Below are positions 9,420 to 18,840 of a stretch of 59,341 nt of DNA, one piece after another. Numbering within the stretch: position 1 is the first letter of the stretch; the number at the start of each line of letters is the position of its first letter. The notes beneath the pieces are model-generated. The model was not told the origin of the DNA. It did no database searches and worked only from the letters and a program-made list of their open reading frames with translations. Both the position numbers and the translations under genes were made by a program. The stretch spans positions 1-59,341 of the forward strand of contig SECP01000053.1 of NCBI GenBank assembly GCA_004193285.1. Direction: 5' to 3'. This stretch comes from Myxococcales bacterium. GTDB lineage: Bacteria > Myxococcota_A > Polyangia > Polyangiales > Polyangiaceae.

Positions 9420-11936
9420 ATGACGACGATCGTGGACCTTGCTTCGGGCCCCACGTCTTGGCGCTTTCTGGACGTCCCCCACCGCAGCGGTGAGGCATTG
9501 GCCGAGCGCGTTTCGCGCGAGCCGGTGAGCCCCGCGGGCTGGCTGCCGGCGACGGTGCCCGGGTTCTCCGCGCAAGATCTGCTGAGAGCAGGGCGCATTC
9601 CCGACCCCTATTGGGGGGACCAAGTGGGCGCCGCGCGCTGGATCGAGGAGCGAGACTTCGTGTACCAATCGACGCTCTCGGTCACCGAGGAGCAGGCGAC
9701 GTTGCCTGCTCGCTTGGTGTTCGAGTCGCTCGATACGTTCGTCAGCGTGTACCTGAACGGTGAGCGGATCGCTCACCACGAGAACCAGCTCCGGCGGCTT
9801 TTCGTGGATGTCACGGGCAAGCTGCGCCCCGGAGAGAACCGCCTCGCGCTCGCGTTCGAAGCCAGCATGCCGGCCACGGTGCGCCGCGCCGGAGCTCCTC
9901 TCCCGTATTGGAACGAGCCCTGGGAGCGGCTCTACGTGCGCAAGTCGCAGATGAGCTACGGGTGGGACTGGGCGGCGCGCACTCCCACCGTAGGCTTCGC
10001 TGGTCCCGCGAGGCTCGAGCTCTCGAGCGGCGTCTTTGCGGCGGACATGCAGGTCACGGGTCGGCCCAACCCGGACGGCTCGGCCGCGTTCCACGTCAGG
10101 CTGCCCGTGACCGCTCACGAGTCCACCAGCGCGCGTGCCGAGCTGCTGCTGGAAGGGCAAGTCGTGGCCAGCGCGCCGCTCGAGCTGAGCTCGGGAGTAG
10201 CGCAGGAGGTGAAGCTCTCTTACGTCCTGGAAAGCGCAATTCCGTGGTTCCCGCGCGAGCTGGGCGAGCCCCACCTTTACCGAGTCGGCGTGCGCCTGCG
10301 CGAAGGGGACCGCATCCTGCACGAGGCGGAGCGCCGCGTCGGCGTGCGCCAAATCGAGCTGGTCTTGCGCGACCCGGAGAGCCCCAACGGCAAGGTCTTC
10401 TACTTCCGCGTCAACGGGCAAAAACTCTGGGCGAAGGGCGACAATTGGCTGCCGCTCGACTTCTTGCACCCTCGAGTGACGCCCCAGCAATACCGCGAGT
10501 ACCTGGAGCTGCTCATGGCGGGCGGCGTCAACCTGCTGCGGGTCTGGGGGGGCGGCATCGTCGAGCACGAAGCGTTCTACGACGCGTGCGACGAGCTGGG
10601 CCTCCTGGTTTGGCAAGACTTCCAGTTCGCGTGCGGCATTTACCCCGAGAGCCAAGAGTTTTTGGACGAGGTAGAGCGCGAGGCGCGCGACATCGTAAGC
10701 AAGCTGCGCAGCCGCAGCTGCATCGCGCTCTGGTGCGGCAACAACGAGAACGAGGCGCTGGCGATGGTCACGACGCCCGACAAACGCTTTCACCCGATCT
10801 ACTACGACGTCTTGCCGGCGGTCATCGCGGAGCTGGATCCGGATCGACCTTACTGGCCCGGGAGCCCCGCCTCCGAATCACGAGAGCTGCACCCGGACAG
10901 CGACGAAGAAGGAGATCGCCACAACTGGGACGTGTGGTTCGGCTGGAAGGGCACCGACTACATCGGGGACCTCGCGCGCTTCAACTCCGAGTTCGGGGCG
11001 CAGGCGCTGCCTCAGCGCGAGAGCATCGAGAGCTTCATGAGGCCGGACGAAGCGTGGAGCCCGGGCCAGGTGAGCCGCCGCGAAGGCCAGAGCCCAGGAC
11101 TGGTCTGGGCTCGGCACGGCGCGCAAATGGAGAAGCTCTTCTCGCGCGCGGCCGCCTTCGGATTCCCAACGAGCTTGGACGCTGCGATTGCCACCACCCA
11201 GGCATTTCAGGCGGACACCGTGGGGCGCTACGTGCGGCACTACCGGCGCAACCTGAGTTTCACGGGCGGCGTCGTGCTGTGGAACTACACCAGCACGTGG
11301 CCGAGCATCTGCTGGGCGCTGGTGGACTTCTACCGGCGCCCCAAGCAGGCGTACTACGAGTGCAAGCGCTGCTTCCGCCCCTTCAGCGTGGGCATCGAGC
11401 CGACCGACGAAACGCAGACGGCGTACGTCGCTCACGCGTCGCTGGATCGCCCCGGGTCGGCTCACGGCACCCTCCGGCTCGAGCTGCGCGAGGTCGCGAC
11501 GGGCGCGGTGCTCGACTCGGCGCAGGCGGAAGTCTCGCTCACGCGCGCCGGCGCAGTAGACGCGGTGAAGCTCGAGCTACCGGCGCATCTGGTCCGCACG
11601 CGGCACGCGCTGGTAGCAACGCTCACCCACTCCGGCGGCGTGGAGCGAGATTTTCGCTACCTCGCTCCGCTCGTCAGCATGGAGGGCTTCGGCGGCAAGA
11701 TCACCGCGAGGCGGGTTCCGGACGGAGTTTCGCTCTCGAGCAGCGGTTGGCGACTGCGCGCCGGCGTGGAGAGCTTCGAGTCGCCGGCTATCTGGGACGA
11801 CAACTACTTCGACTTGTTGCCGGGCGAGACGCGCACGCTACGCCTCGAGCACGGGCGTCTTCCCGAACACCTCTGGGTCGTCGCCGGCATGGGCGCACGT
11901 GAAGTGCTGCCGCCGGAAGGCTCGGTCGAGCTGTAA
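9420..11936 (+). CDS. Glycoside hydrolase family 2 beta-mannosidase
   Basis: The 838-residue enzyme is predicted to release mannose from the non-reducing end of beta-mannosides. The order is typical of GH2: a jelly-roll sugar-binding domain at about 1-200 (FESLDTFVSVYLNG, PYWNEPWERLYVRKSQMSYG), immunoglobulin-like domain(s), then a TIM barrel at about 325-660. The acid/base Glu is E443 in WCGNNENE and the nucleophile Glu is E524 in FNSEFG. LRVWGGG, typical of beta-mannosidases, is present. A beta-sandwich tail follows. No signal peptide is visible, so the enzyme is probably cytoplasmic and acts on imported oligosaccharides. Confidence 0.88.
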   Translation: MTTIVDLASGPTSWRFLDVPHRSGEALAERVSREPVSPAGWLPATVPGFSAQDLLRAGRIPDPYWGDQVGAARWIEERDFVYQSTLSVTEEQATLPARLVFESLDTFVSVYLNGERIAHHENQLRRLFVDVTGKLRPGENRLALAFEASMPATVRRAGAPLPYWNEPWERLYVRKSQMSYGWDWAARTPTVGFAGPARLELSSGVFAADMQVTGRPNPDGSAAFHVRLPVTAHESTSARAELLLEGQVVASAPLELSSGVAQEVKLSYVLESAIPWFPRELGEPHLYRVGVRLREGDRILHEAERRVGVRQIELVLRDPESPNGKVFYFRVNGQKLWAKGDNWLPLDFLHPRVTPQQYREYLELLMAGGVNLLRVWGGGIVEHEAFYDACDELGLLVWQDFQFACGIYPESQEFLDEVEREARDIVSKLRSRSCIALWCGNNENEALAMVTTPDKRFHPIYYDVLPAVIAELDPDRPYWPGSPASESRELHPDSDEEGDRHNWDVWFGWKGTDYIGDLARFNSEFGAQALPQRESIESFMRPDEAWSPGQVSRREGQSPGLVWARHGAQMEKLFSRAAAFGFPTSLDAAIATTQAFQADTVGRYVRHYRRNLSFTGGVVLWNYTSTWPSICWALVDFYRRPKQAYYECKRCFRPFSVGIEPTDETQTAYVAHASLDRPGSAHGTLRLELREVATGAVLDSAQAEVSLTRAGAVDAVKLELPAHLVRTRHALVATLTHSGGVERDFRYLAPLVSMEGFGGKITARRVPDGVSLSSSGWRLRAGVESFESPAIWDDNYFDLLPGETRTLRLEHGRLPEHLWVVAGMGAREVLPPEGSVEL

Positions 11937-12026
11937 GAACTTTGTCTACTCAGCCGGGTGAGCCGTTCCGCTCCGCGAGCCGTCAGCGAAAGTCAGAATC
12001 CAATGATTTCGAGGAGTTCCGCAATT

Positions 12027-12045
12027 GATATTGAAACTCACTTTC
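12027..12045 (+). promoter_or_regulatory. Putative Fur box
   Basis: GATATTGAAACTCACTTTC agrees with the 19-bp Fur consensus at 14 of 19 positions, including both outer arms. It sits 32 bp before the imelysin start codon, where a repressor would block transcription. Imelysins are commonly iron-regulated, which fits. Confidence 0.55.
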
Positions 12046-12077
12046 GATTGCCCTAGGACCCGGCAGAGGAAATCCCG

Positions 12078-13298
12078 ATGACACTAGCTTTTCGCGCTCG
12101 TCGCTTCGCCGCTCCGTTCTTGTTCGCCCTGGTGACCGTAGGCTGCGGCAGTGACGATGACGCGGCGGACGAGGGCGCGCAGCTGCAGCAGGAAGTCGTG
12201 CAGAGCTACGCGGCGCTCGTCTCGAGCAGCTACGCTGACGCGCTCAAAACCGCGAAGGCGCTGGACACCTCGGTCGTGGCGTTCTTGGACGACCCGACGG
12301 AAGACTCCTTTCGAGACGCCAAAGACGCCTGGATAGCTTCGCGCAATCCTTACAGCGACACGGAGGCCTTCCGCTTCTACCAGGGCCCGATCGACAACGA
12401 CACCGACGACGACATCGAAGACGGTCCGGAAGGTCGCATCAATTCCTGGCCGCTCGACGAGGCGTTCATCGACTACGTGGTGGACGGCGAAGGCGAAGTC
12501 GTGGTCGGCGGCATCGTCAACGACGACGCCAACTACCCGACCCTCGACGCCGACTCCCTGAGCGCGGCCAACGCAGTGGAGAGTGAGACCAGCGTCTCCA
12601 CTGGCTACCACGCCATCGAGTTCTTGCTCTGGGGTCAGGACCTGAGCGCTACCGGCCCTGGGGAGCGTCCTTATACGGACTACGTCGTGGGCGAGGGCGG
12701 CACCGCCGAAAACCAAGCTCGGCGCGCCGATTACCTCCGCGCGGTGAGCCAGCTCTTGGTCGATGACCTCACGACCGTGAACGACGCCTGGGCCGACGGC
12801 GCAGCCAACTACCGCGAGTACTTCTTGGGGCTGCCACCGAAGGAGGCGCTCGGCAAAATTCTGCTCGGTATGGGCAGCCTCGCGGGCGCAGAGCTCTCCC
12901 ACGAGCGCTTGGAGGTCGCGTTCGAGAACAAGGAGCAAGAGGACGAGCACTCGTGCTTCAGCGACAACACGCTCGAGGATCTCGAGCACAACGCCAAGTC
13001 GGTGCAAAACGCGCTCCTCGGCCGCAATGCCAAGGTGTCCGGGCCCGGGGTGGTGGACCTGATCGAAGCCAAGGACGCCGCGCTCGCCCAGGAGCTCCGC
13101 GATGGCATTCAAGAGGCCATCGACGAGATCGACGAGGTCAAGAAGCTGGGCGTGCCGTTCGACCAGGCCATCCTCGGCGATGACGACAGCGAGGCACGGC
13201 AGCACCTCGCAGCCGCCATCCAAGCCCTCAAGACATTCGCGGAGAACCTGGTCGAGGGCGCGCAGGCCATCGACATCGAGCTCAAGTTCGACGAATGA
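12078..13298 (+). CDS. Imelysin (peptidase M75-like) lipoprotein
   Basis: The 406-residue lipoprotein has a signal peptide ending in VTVGC, with C23 the likely lipidated residue. The imelysin signature GYHAIEFLLWG is at about 177-187, with the HxxE pair at H178 and E181. Imelysin proteins work in periplasmic iron acquisition; despite the M75 name, peptidase activity is not established. A good ribosome site (GAGGA, seven bases before ATG) supports the start. The stop overlaps the start of the di-haem protein gene in ATGA, so they form one operon, the usual partnership for this family. A Fur-box-like site lies upstream. Confidence 0.88.
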   Translation: MTLAFRARRFAAPFLFALVTVGCGSDDDAADEGAQLQQEVVQSYAALVSSSYADALKTAKALDTSVVAFLDDPTEDSFRDAKDAWIASRNPYSDTEAFRFYQGPIDNDTDDDIEDGPEGRINSWPLDEAFIDYVVDGEGEVVVGGIVNDDANYPTLDADSLSAANAVESETSVSTGYHAIEFLLWGQDLSATGPGERPYTDYVVGEGGTAENQARRADYLRAVSQLLVDDLTTVNDAWADGAANYREYFLGLPPKEALGKILLGMGSLAGAELSHERLEVAFENKEQEDEHSCFSDNTLEDLEHNAKSVQNALLGRNAKVSGPGVVDLIEAKDAALAQELRDGIQEAIDEIDEVKKLGVPFDQAILGDDDSEARQHLAAAIQALKTFAENLVEGAQAIDIELKFDE

Positions 13299-14701
13299 CC
13301 GCACGGGCTCTCTTCACGATCGCTCTCTCGGCGTCCACCCTGGCGCTCGGCTGCTCGGGCGCCGGTCCAGCGAGCGAGCCCCAGGTAGTAGACGAGAGCG
13401 TCGCCCTCTCCGGCGGTGAAGGCACGACCTTCACCGTCGGGAAGAACGCGTTCGCGCAAGTGGCGGAGAACCTCACTCAGGCCCGCCGCGACCCGTTCTT
13501 CACGGGAAACTCCACGTTCAATCGCAATTGGACGACCGCCCCCGCGTCGACTTCCGCGACCGACGGCCTCGGTCCTACGTTCAACGCGCGCTCTTGTTCC
13601 ACTTGTCACTTCAAAGACGGGCGAGGCCGTCCCCCGCTCAGCGAGGACGAGAGCATGACGAGCATGCTCATTCGTCTCAGCGTTCCCGGCACGAACGAGC
13701 ATGGGGGCCCGGTACCGGAGCCGACCTACGGCGACCAGCTCAACCCCTCCGGCATCCTGGGCGTTCCCGGAGAGGGCGAGCCGCACGTCATCACGACGCT
13801 GGCGAAGGGCCGCTACGATGACGGCGCGAGCTACGAGCTGTCCGTCCCCAGCTACGAGCTCCGTAACCTCGCCTTCGGGGCGCTGGCGGAAGGCACCTTG
13901 CTCTCGCCGCGCGTGGCCCCCCAGATGATCGGGCTCGGTCTCCTCCAGAGCATCGAGGAATCGGACCTGCTCGCGCACGCAGATCCGGACGACGAAGACG
14001 GCGACGGCATTTCCGGAAGGCCCAACCGGGTTTGGGAAGTCGCGACGGAGTCGACCGTCCTCGGTCGGTTCGGGTGGAAAGCGAACCAGCCCAGCCTCGA
14101 GCAGCAGAACTCGGGCGCCTTCCTGGGCGACATCGGCATCACGACTCCGCTGTTTCCTGCGGAAAATTGCCCGGAGGCGCAGCCCGCCTGCCGTGCCGCG
14201 CGCACCGGCGGCAGTCCCGAGGTCGGCGCCGCGAAAATCGAGCAGATCGACTTCTACAGCAAGTACTTGGCCGTACCGGCACGACGGCACCTCCGCGATC
14301 CGGAAGCGCAGATGGGTGAGCAGCTGTTCACGACCGTGGGCTGCGCCAAGTGTCACGTACCCACGTTCGTCACGACCGACGTCGCGGGAGAGCCGGAGCT
14401 GTCGGGCCAGACCATTCACCCGTACACGGACCTGCTCCTTCACGATATGGGCGACGAGCTCGGCGACGGCCGACCGGACTTCGAAGCCGGCGGCAACGAG
14501 TGGCGCACCCCGCCGCTCTGGGGCGTCGGTCTGTTCCAAGACGTGAACGACCACACCCGCTACCTGCACGACGGCCGCGCGCGAAGCCTGGAAGAGGCGG
14601 TGCTTTGGCACGGCGGAGAAGCCGCCGAGACGACGCGCGCTTTCAAGGCGCTGGCCGCGGAAGAGCGCAACGCGCTCCTCCGGTTCCTCGCCTCACTCTG
14701 A
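13295..14701 (+). CDS. Di-haem c-type oxidoreductase (DHOR, DUF1111)
   Basis: The 468-residue lipoprotein has a signal peptide ending ALGC (C20). It has two c-type haem attachment motifs: CSTCH with C101, C104 and H105, and CAKCH with C350, C353 and H354. FKDGRGRPP after the first motif and the WRTPPLWGVG block near the C-terminus are typical of the DUF1111 family. These are MauG/cytochrome-peroxidase-related periplasmic proteins. Co-occurrence with imelysin suggests a redox step in iron uptake, though the reaction is not known. It overlaps the imelysin gene by 4 bp, and its 3' end overlaps the convergent cupin gene by 9 bp. Confidence 0.87.
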   Translation: MTARALFTIALSASTLALGCSGAGPASEPQVVDESVALSGGEGTTFTVGKNAFAQVAENLTQARRDPFFTGNSTFNRNWTTAPASTSATDGLGPTFNARSCSTCHFKDGRGRPPLSEDESMTSMLIRLSVPGTNEHGGPVPEPTYGDQLNPSGILGVPGEGEPHVITTLAKGRYDDGASYELSVPSYELRNLAFGALAEGTLLSPRVAPQMIGLGLLQSIEESDLLAHADPDDEDGDGISGRPNRVWEVATESTVLGRFGWKANQPSLEQQNSGAFLGDIGITTPLFPAENCPEAQPACRAARTGGSPEVGAAKIEQIDFYSKYLAVPARRHLRDPEAQMGEQLFTTVGCAKCHVPTFVTTDVAGEPELSGQTIHPYTDLLLHDMGDELGDGRPDFEAGGNEWRTPPLWGVGLFQDVNDHTRYLHDGRARSLEEAVLWHGGEAAETTRAFKALAAEERNALLRFLASL

Positions 14702-15193
14702 CGCGCGCGTCAGCGTGCGCACCAGCGCTTCGTGCTGGGGCAGCTGGTCGAGCAGCTCGGCGCGTGGCGGCATTCGGAAGTCCGCGAAGTCGAAGCCCGG
14801 CGCGACCGTGCAGCCGCACAGCGCAAACCCGTGCAGCCCCGGCGCGACGCGCGCGCCCTGTAGCTCACCGCGCAGCACCACGTGCTGTGGGTGCTCGCCT
14901 TCCAGCAGCCGAGCTCCGAGCCGAACCTCACGGTGAGCACCGCGCTCGTCGAAGCAATGCAGCTCGAGCGCATCGCCCGCATAGTGGTGCCACGCCTCGT
15001 CGGAAGCCACCACGTGCAGAGCGGAAAAGTCCCCGCTGCGCAGCAAGAAGTAGATGGCCGTGGACGCGCTCCGCTCGCCGCGACCCGGTAGCGCCGTGGG
15101 CAGCAACTCCGCGCGGAATGTCTCCCGGTAGAAGCCGCCTTCGGGATGGGGCTGAAGCCGCAAAGCCGTGATCACGTCGTCGGCGCTGAGCAT
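14693..15193 (-). CDS. Cupin-fold DUF985 protein
   Basis: The 166-residue protein is a small cupin of the DUF985 family. The hallmark LQPHPEGGFYRETFR is near the N-terminus, followed by STAIYFLLRSGDFSALH, a DEAWHHYAGD block with the metal-binding His pair, and CTVAPGFDFADFRM near the end. Start at 15193 is chosen because the family begins shortly before the HPEGG motif. The natural substrate of this family is unknown; some members are annotated as sugar epimerase-like. It is convergent with the DHOR gene and divergent from the Nudix gene. Confidence 0.85.
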   Translation of the reverse strand: MLSADDVITALRLQPHPEGGFYRETFRAELLPTALPGRGERSASTAIYFLLRSGDFSALHVVASDEAWHHYAGDALELHCFDERGAHREVRLGARLLEGEHPQHVVLRGELQGARVAPGLHGFALCGCTVAPGFDFADFRMPPRAELLDQLPQHEALVRTLTRASE

Positions 15194-15337
15194 GGCGTGG
15201 CATAGCCGAGCGGGTCGCCCGCGGGAATGCGGTCCCGAGCGGCCGGGCGCGCCAGCGGCGGGACCAGTCGCGGCCGCGATTTTTGGCCGTCCCGCGATCT
15301 CGTTTGCCAAAAACGCGAGTTCGTTCGAAAAAGGCCC

Positions 15338-15880
15338 GTGATTTTGGACTCCGCTCGCTCCGCCCTTGGCGAGTACCGCCCTGTCGACCCGCGCGAGGCC
15401 GCTTACCGCGAGCGCATGCTCGAGCTCTTGCAGCTTCCGACCCCCACGTCTCGCCGCCAGTTCGAGCCAGGTCACCTGACCGCCAGCGGCTTCGTGCTCT
15501 CGCCCGAGGCGGACGCCCTGCTGCTCGTCTTCCACAAGAAGCTGAAGATCTGGGTCCAGCCTGGCGGTCATGTGGAGCCCGCCGACCAGAGCTTGCTCGA
15601 GGCCGCCCGCCGCGAGGTCTTGGAGGAGGTCGGGCTCTCCTTGTCGGCCGCGCCGGCGGCCGTGTTCGATTTGGACGTGCACGGCATCCCCGCGCGCAAG
15701 GACGAGCCCGCCCACGAGCATTTCGACGTGCGCTACTGCTTCCGCTCACCGACGCGAGACTTCGTGCGCACGGAAGAGGTGGCGGACGTGCGGTGGGTAC
15801 CGCTCGCCAAGCTACCGGAGTTAACGACGGACGAATCCGTGCTGCGCGCGGCGCGCAAGCTACGATGGGCGGCGCGATGA
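15338..15880 (+). CDS. Nudix hydrolase
   Basis: The 180-residue enzyme carries a full Nudix box: GGHVEPADQSLLEAARREVL continues into EEVGL, with the catalytic REVLEEVG core. The family hydrolyses nucleoside diphosphates linked to another group; the substrate cannot be predicted. A GTG start at 15338 is preferred because the frame upstream to an ATG at 15227 reads as non-protein-like Arg-rich sequence. The stop overlaps the start of the methyltransferase gene in ATGA, so the pair is probably cotranscribed. Confidence 0.85.
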   Translation: MILDSARSALGEYRPVDPREAAYRERMLELLQLPTPTSRRQFEPGHLTASGFVLSPEADALLLVFHKKLKIWVQPGGHVEPADQSLLEAARREVLEEVGLSLSAAPAAVFDLDVHGIPARKDEPAHEHFDVRYCFRSPTRDFVRTEEVADVRWVPLAKLPELTTDESVLRAARKLRWAAR

Positions 15881-17010
15881 GCGACGAGCGGCGCCCTTCT
15901 GCGCGCTTCTTCGCTACCGCCGCCAAAGGCACCGAGCCCCTGCTCCGTGACGAGCTGCAGGAGCTGGGGCTCCGGCGAGTGCGGGCCGATCGAGGAGGTG
16001 TGCACTTCGGCGGGGAGCTGGCAGATGCCTACCGGGCGTGCCTGTGGTCGCGCATTGCCCTGCGCGTGCTGGAGCCGCTCGCCGACTTTCCGTGCGCGGA
16101 CGAAGACGCGCTTTACGAGGGCGTAAAGCGCGTCGACTGGACGCGCGTGCTCGACGCGCGCCGGACTCTCGCCGTGCGCGCGGCGTGCCGCTCGAGTCGG
16201 CTTACCCACACCCAGTACATCGCGCAGCGCAGCAAGGACGCGGTCGTGGACCAGCTTCGCGAGCGGCTTGGGGAAAGACCGAGCGTGGACCGCCAGGATC
16301 CGGACGTGCAGCTCTTCGTGCACCTCGTGAAAGATCACGCCACCGTGTACCTGGACTACTCGGGGGACTCATTGCACGCCCACGGCTTCCGCGCGCAGCA
16401 AGGAGCGGCGCCCATCAAAGAGACGCTCGCCTCCGCGCTCGTGCGCTACTCCGGCTGGGATCGTGAGTCGCCCCTCGTGGACCCGATGTGCGGCTCGGGG
16501 ACCCTACTCCTCGAGGCTGGCTTGTGGGCCGCGCGGCGCGCTCCCGGCCTGGCGCGCCCGGACTTCGGCTTCGAGCGGTGGGCAGATTTCGACGACACCG
16601 CTCGCGCCACCATCTCGCGCCTGCGCGTGGAGGCGCGAGACGCGGCGCAGCCGTTGACGCTCTCTTTGATCGGCTCCGACACCGACTCCCGCGCGCTGGA
16701 AGCGGCGCGGGCGAACGCGGAGCAGGCGGGCCTGCGCGTCAACTTGCGGCTCGCACCCCTCACGAGCGCCGCGCCCAGCGCGGACCGCGGCGGCTTGGTC
16801 GTGAATCCTCCTTACGGCGAGCGCTTGGAACGCAGCTCGAGCCTTGGCCAAGAGCTCGCGACGGTCTTGAGGCGCTTCTCCGCCTACCAGCGCGGCCTCA
16901 TCGTGCCTCGCCACTTCGACCTGCCGCTGCGCGCCGATCGCTTCTTGATGGTCTTCAACGGCGCGATCGAGTGCGAGCTGCGCCGGTACGACGCGAGCGC
17001 TACGCCCTGA
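15877..17010 (+). CDS. THUMP-domain class I RNA methyltransferase (RlmL/YcbY-like)
   Basis: The 377-residue protein starts with the RlmL-type pre-domain (ARFFATAAKGTEPLLRDEL), has a THUMP RNA-binding region to about 170, then a SAM-dependent Rossmann methyltransferase domain. The SAM motif is PMCGSGTLLLEA and the catalytic motif NPPYGERL, as in enzymes that make N2-methylguanosine in 23S rRNA. It corresponds to the N-terminal half of E. coli RlmL and lacks the second (RlmK) half. Assignment to G2445 is by analogy only. The last 11 bp overlap the convergent RecQ-like gene. Confidence 0.85.
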   Translation: MSDERRPSARFFATAAKGTEPLLRDELQELGLRRVRADRGGVHFGGELADAYRACLWSRIALRVLEPLADFPCADEDALYEGVKRVDWTRVLDARRTLAVRAACRSSRLTHTQYIAQRSKDAVVDQLRERLGERPSVDRQDPDVQLFVHLVKDHATVYLDYSGDSLHAHGFRAQQGAAPIKETLASALVRYSGWDRESPLVDPMCGSGTLLLEAGLWAARRAPGLARPDFGFERWADFDDTARATISRLRVEARDAAQPLTLSLIGSDTDSRALEAARANAEQAGLRVNLRLAPLTSAAPSADRGGLVVNPPYGERLERSSSLGQELATVLRRFSAYQRGLIVPRHFDLPLRADRFLMVFNGAIECELRRYDASATP

Positions 17011-18718
17011 CGTAGCGAGGCACGGAAACCTCTGCCGCCGACGAATCCGGCGCGGTGCCGTGCCGGCTGGTGACGTAGCGCGCTACCAGCTCCGCGCGCG
17101 CGGAGTCGGCGGCTCGCAGGGCGGCAAAGCGCGCCGAGAGGAGCTGGGCGTCTGCCGCCAGCTGCTCGGGCGACGTGCGCCGGCGGATCTGTGCGCCGTC
17201 CCGCACCACGAGGTTGCGATCCGCGAAAGCACCGAGCACGCGCTCGGCGCTACGACGGCTGGTGCCGGCGCGGAGCGCTAGCGTGTCCGACGGCGCCGAA
17301 CCGTCCTCCGCCAGCTGCGCGAGCGCCTGCGCCATCGCCTCCACCGCGGCGGGCTTGATGCGCTGCTGAGCGAGCAGGGCCTGCACCAGGGCGGCGTCGC
17401 TCGAGTCCGCCAAGACGAGCGAGCTCTTACCCGCGGCGAGCCAGGCCAAATCCTCGAACAGCTGCTCGGGCGAGAGCGGCGCTTGGTAATGCACGACGAA
17501 GCTCAGGTCCGGGCGGGGCGAGACGCTGCCGAGGCAATAGCTCACCTCGGGGCAACCCGCGAGGCCGGTCGCGTTGGCGTGGGGGCTCTGCGTGACGAGC
17601 ACCAGCTGCTCGTGCGCATCGGTGAAGCGGCGCAGCGAGGCGGTGCGCTCCGCGGGGGCCATGCCGGCGTGCGCGCGCACACAGGGCACCTTGCGCGCGG
17701 AGAGCTCGGCGAACACGGAGTCCGCCTCCTGGGCCGTCGCGGTCAGCACGACGCCGGGGGCGCCGTACGCCAAAATGGCGGCAAAAAGCGCGTTCTTTCG
17801 CTCGGAGGAGCGCACGACCTGCGCGCTGCGAGACAGCTCCGGGGGCTGCCCGGTGATGACTGCGCCCGGCGCCGCACCAATGGCCTCCGCGGTTTGCTCC
17901 ACGACCTGCGCGCTCGTGGCGGTGCAGGTGGCGAGCACGGGCGCGTGGAAGGCCGGCAACGCCGCTTTGAGGCTGACGTACGCAGGCGACAGCTCGTGCG
18001 CGTGCTCCGAGCAAGCGTGCGCCGCGGCGATGCCGAGGAGAGCGAGCGGCGCTTTGACGAGGAGCGCGTGGAGCGCTTCGTCGAACAGCTGCGCCGGCTC
18101 CACCACTACCAAGAGCGAACCGCCGCGCTCCAGGCGCCGCTTGCTGGCGGCGGCGGTGCTCGGCGAGACGAACGTGCCAAACGCGGCGACATCCAGCCCT
18201 GGCAGCAGGGCGGCGTGCTCGACCAGCTCGGCCGCAAGCGGCGACACGACGAGCACCGGCCTGCGCGCCACACTTGCCGCAGCGGCGAAGATGGCGGCAT
18301 CCCTCGCGCGCGGCGAGTTGGTGAGCAGCGTAGGCTCGCCTGCCAAGGCTCGGCGCACGGCGCGTTGCTCTTCCGCGCGCAGCGCCACGAGCAGCGGCGA
18401 GCTAGCCAGCGGAGGTAGCGGCTGTGAAACGGGGGCAGCCACCGCGGCCCGCGCAGGAGTGGCGGCGCGCTTGGGGGCGACCGGCGGCGCCGCGGCCGCA
18501 GGCTTGGACGCGGCTTTCGAGACCACCTTCTTCGACGCTGGCGCGGGCGCCCCGCGCCGCGTGACCTTGGCCGAAGCCCGCTTGGGGGAGGGCTCGGACT
18601 TTGCCGGAGGCACTGAACGCCCGGCAGGTTTGCGAGCCGAGAGGGCCTGCGGTTTCGATTGAGTGCTCGAACGAGGCTTGGACGCGGAAGTGCGCGTAGC
18701 CTTTGCGGAATTTGCCAT
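17000..18718 (-). CDS. Inactivated RecQ-like helicase with histone-H1-like N-terminal tail
   Basis: In this 572-residue protein, residues 1-98 are a Lys/Ala/Pro/Ser-rich basic tail like histone H1 or AlgP. Residues ~110-290 and ~300-440 align by eye with the two RecA-like lobes of RecQ. Landmarks are AHACSEHAHELSPAYVSL (RecQ: DEAH-CISQWGHDFRPEY), LATCTATSA (motif III), VPCVRAHAGMAPAERTASL and FVVHYQAPLS. The active motifs are gone. Walker A is replaced by TNSPRARDA near 133-141, DEAH by AAAH at 231-234, and the Gly/Arg-rich motif VI by DLAWLAAG. A winged-helix-like end lies at about 455-512. ATPase activity is therefore not expected; a DNA-binding or structural role is inferred. Confidence 0.65.
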   Translation of the reverse strand: MANSAKATRTSASKPRSSTQSKPQALSARKPAGRSVPPAKSEPSPKRASAKVTRRGAPAPASKKVVSKAASKPAAAAPPVAPKRAATPARAAVAAPVSQPLPPLASSPLLVALRAEEQRAVRRALAGEPTLLTNSPRARDAAIFAAAASVARRPVLVVSPLAAELVEHAALLPGLDVAAFGTFVSPSTAAASKRRLERGGSLLVVVEPAQLFDEALHALLVKAPLALLGIAAAHACSEHAHELSPAYVSLKAALPAFHAPVLATCTATSAQVVEQTAEAIGAAPGAVITGQPPELSRSAQVVRSSERKNALFAAILAYGAPGVVLTATAQEADSVFAELSARKVPCVRAHAGMAPAERTASLRRFTDAHEQLVLVTQSPHANATGLAGCPEVSYCLGSVSPRPDLSFVVHYQAPLSPEQLFEDLAWLAAGKSSLVLADSSDAALVQALLAQQRIKPAAVEAMAQALAQLAEDGSAPSDTLALRAGTSRRSAERVLGAFADRNLVVRDGAQIRRRTSPEQLAADAQLLSARFAALRAADSARAELVARYVTSRHGTAPDSSAAEVSVPRYVRA

Positions 18719-18840
18719 GTTGCCGCGCCACGCCGGCTCCGGGCCGGCGCGACGAGCTTCGTGGGTACCACCGATTTGAACAAAAGAACAGTGAACTCAA
18801 GAGCAGTAATGCCGGCCCGTACTCGAGGCATGGTTTGCAG

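Noticed and set aside
12084..13304. A 406-codon open frame antisense to the imelysin gene
   Set aside because: It mirrors the imelysin frame, as happens in high-GC genes. The sense frame has a signal peptide, lipobox and HxxE motif; the antisense product has no recognisable features.
15227..15337. Longer N-terminus of the Nudix hydrolase from ATG 15227
   Set aside because: The extra 37 residues are Arg-rich, lack family similarity, and a GTG at 15338 gives the normal length.
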